Part shown: one piece after another, positions 4,847-7,505 of the stretch | How the letters are laid out: each line of letters begins with the position of its first letter | Numbering within the stretch: position 1 is the stretch's first letter | From: JAZDOH01 sp043798815 | GTDB taxonomy: Bacteria; Patescibacteriota; Gracilibacteria; UM-FILTER-43-11 | Assembly (NCBI GenBank): GCA_043798815.1 | Contig: JAZDOH010000097.1 | Location: 1 to 7,505 of the forward strand | Length of the DNA: 7,505 nt | Direction: 5' to 3' | The notes under the pieces: generated by a model | What the model was told of the DNA's origin: nothing | What the model saw: only the letters and a program-made list of their open reading frames with translations | The model's database searches: none | Program-made: the position numbers and the translations under genes

Positions 4847-6199
4847 ATGAGAAAAACTGAACTCAAAATTCTGGGAATGACCTGCTCCAGCTGTGAAGTG
4901 CGCATTGAACAAAAATGGAAAAAACTTCCGGGCATCCACAAGGTACGCGTTAATCACTCTACGGGTAAAGCCATCATAACCCATTCGGATGAATTAAAAT
5001 TGGTAACCCTCCAGGCGGCGCTGGCTCAAGACGGCTATCGTGTCACCCTGTGGAATCAGCCAGTCCAAGGAGATGAGCCTGAAAATGACTTTTTTGATTA
5101 TCTGAACGTGGGGGCGATTTTTCTCATTCTGATCGCGATTTACCTCATCACCAAAGAACTGGGGTTGGTGCCTAAGAATTTTGGCGTGTCGGCTAATATG
5201 AGTTACGGATTTGTATTTTTGATCGGCCTGGTTGCCGCGGTGTCATCCTGCTTGGCGGTGACGGGAGGATTACTCCTCGCTGTGGGTTCTGAATGGGCAG
5301 AGCGGCATCCGGAGTTAACGGGGTGGCAAAAATTCAAACCACTTCTTTCTTTTAATATCGGACGCCTGGTGTTTTATGGAATTTTGGGCGGAGTGGTTGG
5401 CGCCATCGGATCCGCTCTACAAATTTCCCCACGCACAAACGCCGGAATTGTAATCGTGGCTGGGCTCGTGATGTTGTTTTTGGGCATTCACCTCCTACAT
5501 CTTTTTCCCGGAGCAGGACGCTTCATTCCAAAAATGCCTAAATTTTTGGCGCACAAGATTCATGATTTTGAAAAACATGATCATCCGCTTGCGCCTTTTC
5601 TGCTCGGAGGAGCCACGTTTTTCCTTCCTTGCGGATTCACCCAGGCGCTCCAGCTTTATGCGCTGAGCGTGGGCAATTGGAAAGTGGGAGCTCTCACCAT
5701 GTTCGTGTTCGCATTAGGAACAATGCCAGCCCTTCTTTCCGTCAGCGCGCTTTCAAGCTTCATTCAGGGAACGGTTAAAAAGTATTTCATGCGTGTGGCG
5801 GGAGCTCTCATCGTTTTGATCGCTTTGCTGAACATCAAGAGCGGATTGGTTTTGAGCGGAATTGATGTGAAAGCCTGGCTCCCTTCAGCGCCCGCGATTG
5901 AATCCAATGTGGAAATGGCGGAAGGCAAACTAATCGCCCGCATGGCGGTGCGGGGACTGAGCTACACGCCCTCACATTTTGTGATCAAAAAAGGGATTCC
6001 TGTGGAATGGCAGATTGATGGCCGGGAAGCAGCAGGATGCGCCCGTTTTGTGGTGATGCCCCAACTCAAAATTCAGCAACTGCTTGAGGGCGAAAAAATC
6101 ACAATCGTCACCTTTACCCCAACCCAAACAGGACGACTTTATTTTAGCTGCCCCATGGGCATGACAACTCCATGGGCGGCGTTTGAAGTCATCGAATAA
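4847..6199 (+). CDS. HMA / TauE-SafE (DsbD-like) membrane / cupredoxin fusion protein, copper handling
   Basis: This 450-residue three-part protein has an N-terminal heavy-metal-associated domain (about 1-68) with GMTCSSC and Cu(I)-binding Cys13 and Cys16. About seven membrane spans follow (87-105, 119-145, 166-188, 198-220, 248-275, 280-305, 315-337), in the manner of TauE/SafE or DsbD-type cores. Conserved-looking cysteines sit in SSCLAVTGG (Cys135) and FLPCGFTQALQLYAL (Cys262), and a GIHLLHLFPG motif carries His215 and His218. The C-terminus (about 355-450) looks like an exported cupredoxin-like beta domain, with Cys398 (AAGCARF) and CPMGM (Cys435, Met437, Met439) as probable metal ligands. 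Related proteins sit in copper loci of Patescibacteria and Firmicutes. I infer Cu(I) capture in the cytoplasm, passage along membrane cysteines and delivery to an outer cupredoxin; electron transfer is the alternative. It lies between csoR and copA with 13- and 11-nt gaps. Confidence 0.88.
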   Translation: MRKTELKILGMTCSSCEVRIEQKWKKLPGIHKVRVNHSTGKAIITHSDELKLVTLQAALAQDGYRVTLWNQPVQGDEPENDFFDYLNVGAIFLILIAIYLITKELGLVPKNFGVSANMSYGFVFLIGLVAAVSSCLAVTGGLLLAVGSEWAERHPELTGWQKFKPLLSFNIGRLVFYGILGGVVGAIGSALQISPRTNAGIVIVAGLVMLFLGIHLLHLFPGAGRFIPKMPKFLAHKIHDFEKHDHPLAPFLLGGATFFLPCGFTQALQLYALSVGNWKVGALTMFVFALGTMPALLSVSALSSFIQGTVKKYFMRVAGALIVLIALLNIKSGLVLSGIDVKAWLPSAPAIESNVEMAEGKLIARMAVRGLSYTPSHFVIKKGIPVEWQIDGREAAGCARFVVMPQLKIQQLLEGEKITIVTFTPTQTGRLYFSCPMGMTTPWAAFEVIE

Positions 6200-6210
6200 C
6201 CCCTCATTAC

Positions 6211-7505
6211 ATGAAAACGGCCAATCTAAAAATCACTGGCATGACATGCTCTTCCTGCGTGCGCCATATTGAAAATGATTTAAAGGAACTCCCGGGCGTG
6301 CACCACGTGGCTGTGAACTTTGGGACGGAAACCGCCCAAGTGCATTTTGATGAAACTCAATTGAATGAGCTGCAAATCGTCGGGCAAATCAAAAAAACGG
6401 GCTATGGCGCAACGGTGATCGGAGGTGGAGAGGGTCACGAGGGACATGATATGAGAAATATGAGCAATGAAGACCATTCCGCCCATGCCGCTGCAGAAAG
6501 CGAGCCGGAAGTCCGCCAGCGACTTCAAAAATTCGTGGTAGCCGCCGTTTTGAGCATTCCCGTAATACTGTTTACGTTTTTAGATGTCCCTAAAGAAATG
6601 GAGATGATGATGCTCATCACGCTGGTGATTTTGGGCTATAGCGGCCAGGAATTTTTTACTAAAGGCATTCCCTCGCTCCTTCGCGGACGGCCTTCAATGG
6701 AAACCCTGGTAGCCATCGGAATGGGAACCGCCTTTTTGTACTCGAGTTACGTAGCCTTATTCGCCCAGATGGAAGCGGAATATTTCATGGACGTGGCCAT
6801 CATTCCCACTTTCATTTTGCTGGGCAAATATTTGGAAGCCAAAGCCAAAGGCCGCGCGCGCGAAGCCATCAAAAAACTACTGGAGCTTTCCGCCAAAGTA
6901 GCGCATCGGATAAAACCGGATGGGAACGTGGAAGATATCCCCGTCGACCAAGTACAATTGGGCGACAAATTACTCGTAAAACCCGGCGAAAAAATTCCTG
7001 TGGATGGTGTGATTTTAGAAGGCACAGCCACCATCGACGAATCCATGGTGACCGGCGAAAGTATTCCGGTAGATAAAGTTACGGGAGACAAAGTAATTGG
7101 CGCCACCATCAACGGAAATACGGCCTTCACCATGCAGGCCCAACACGTGGGCTCCGAAACCATGCTCGCCCAAATCATCAAAATGGTGGAACAGGCGCAA
7201 ATGAGCAAAGCCCCCATTCAAAAACTCGTCGATGTGGTATCGGCTTATTTCGTGTGGGGCGTTATTGCCATCGCTATCGTGGTTTTTGCGTTGTGGAGTA
7301 CAGTGGGTGGCGTAGAAGCTTCCCGTGCCCTGATTTACTCAGTGGCCGTGCTCGTGATCGCCTGCCCTTGCGCCCTGGGGCTCGCTACGCCCATTTCTAT
7401 CGTCGTGGGATCCGGCCGGGGAGCATCCATGGGTATTCTGATCAAAAACATGGAAGCGCTCGAAAAAACCCACAAAATCACCGCCATTTGTTTCGATAAA
7501 ACCGG
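6211..7505 (+). CDS. copA: Copper-exporting P1B-type ATPase, N-terminal part (C-terminus beyond window)
   Basis: I translated this directly: 431 codons are open from ATG 6211 to the right edge, which cuts the gene right after DKT. The order is typical of Cu(I) P1B ATPases. An HMA domain (1-70) has GMTCSSC (Cys13, Cys16). A linker rich in His and Met follows (75-94: GHEGHDMRNMSNEDHSAHAA). Helix pairs lie at about 106-124, 132-147, 163-186 and 190-208. The actuator domain (about 213-330) has VTGESIPV with the TGES phosphatase loop at 281-284, and further helices lie at about 343-364 and 372-402. The transmembrane Cu(I) motif is CPC at 385-387 in IACPCALGLATP. Asp429 of the DKTG motif is the residue phosphorylated by ATP. 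The ATP-binding domain and last two helices are not in the window. The gene starts 11 nt after the fusion-protein stop and shares its operon. CPC with the csoR context indicates Cu(I), possibly also Ag(I). Confidence 0.96.
   Translation, partial: MKTANLKITGMTCSSCVRHIENDLKELPGVHHVAVNFGTETAQVHFDETQLNELQIVGQIKKTGYGATVIGGGEGHEGHDMRNMSNEDHSAHAAAESEPEVRQRLQKFVVAAVLSIPVILFTFLDVPKEMEMMMLITLVILGYSGQEFFTKGIPSLLRGRPSMETLVAIGMGTAFLYSSYVALFAQMEAEYFMDVAIIPTFILLGKYLEAKAKGRAREAIKKLLELSAKVAHRIKPDGNVEDIPVDQVQLGDKLLVKPGEKIPVDGVILEGTATIDESMVTGESIPVDKVTGDKVIGATINGNTAFTMQAQHVGSETMLAQIIKMVEQAQMSKAPIQKLVDVVSAYFVWGVIAIAIVVFALWSTVGGVEASRALIYSVAVLVIACPCALGLATPISIVVGSGRGASMGILIKNMEALEKTHKITAICFDKT

Noticed and set aside
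6747..7221. Minus-strand ORFs within copA
   Set aside because: They are shadows of the ATPase reading frame; the plus frame holds TGES, CPC and DKTG in the correct order.
1..7505. CRISPR array, insertion sequence or tRNA/rRNA gene
   Set aside because: No spaced direct repeats, transposase-like frame, terminal inverted repeats, tRNA T-arm or rRNA signature was found.

Overview
This 7.5-kb window looks like a genome fragment from a Patescibacteria (CPR) bacterium, possibly from the Peregrinibacteria side. That assignment is inference. It rests on a DUF5671-type small membrane protein paired with a single-pass pseudopilin-like protein, a GxYxGNG repeat surface protein, a hairpin of the type I recall from many CPR genomes, and the absence of Shine-Dalgarno motifs before the starts. 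UGA reads as an ordinary stop in several genes, so the UGA=Gly code of Gracilibacteria is not in use.

The left half is transcribed leftwards. From right to left it holds: a strong consensus sigma70 promoter (3166-3194); an unidentified, strongly structured RNA element of about 350 nt (about 3160-2806); a DUF5671-like four-helix membrane protein overlapping by ATGA a pseudopilin-like anchored protein; a six-or-more-helix membrane protein of unknown function; and the N-terminal part of a secreted or anchored repeat protein that runs off the left edge.

The right half is transcribed rightwards. Guanylate kinase (gmk) overlaps a DUF1624/heparan-alpha-glucosaminide N-acetyltransferase-like membrane protein at TGATG. 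A copper-response operon follows. A sigma70 promoter with an inverted repeat laid over its -10 box precedes csoR, a Cu(I)-sensing repressor with the full Cys/His/Cys site. Next come a three-part HMA / TauE-SafE (DsbD-like) membrane / cupredoxin fusion protein and a copper P1B-type ATPase (copA), cut by the window edge just at its DKTG phosphorylation motif.

The copper operon can be read as one circuit. Cu(I) releases CsoR from the promoter, and the two HMA-bearing membrane proteins then take up cytosolic Cu(I) and hand it to the export route. The most unusual item is the structured RNA at 2806-3160. It has a near-perfect promoter, a 26-bp hairpin whose wobble pairs indicate leftward transcription, competing hairpins and a closing terminal stem. 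It lacks the signatures of RNase P RNA, tmRNA and SRP RNA.
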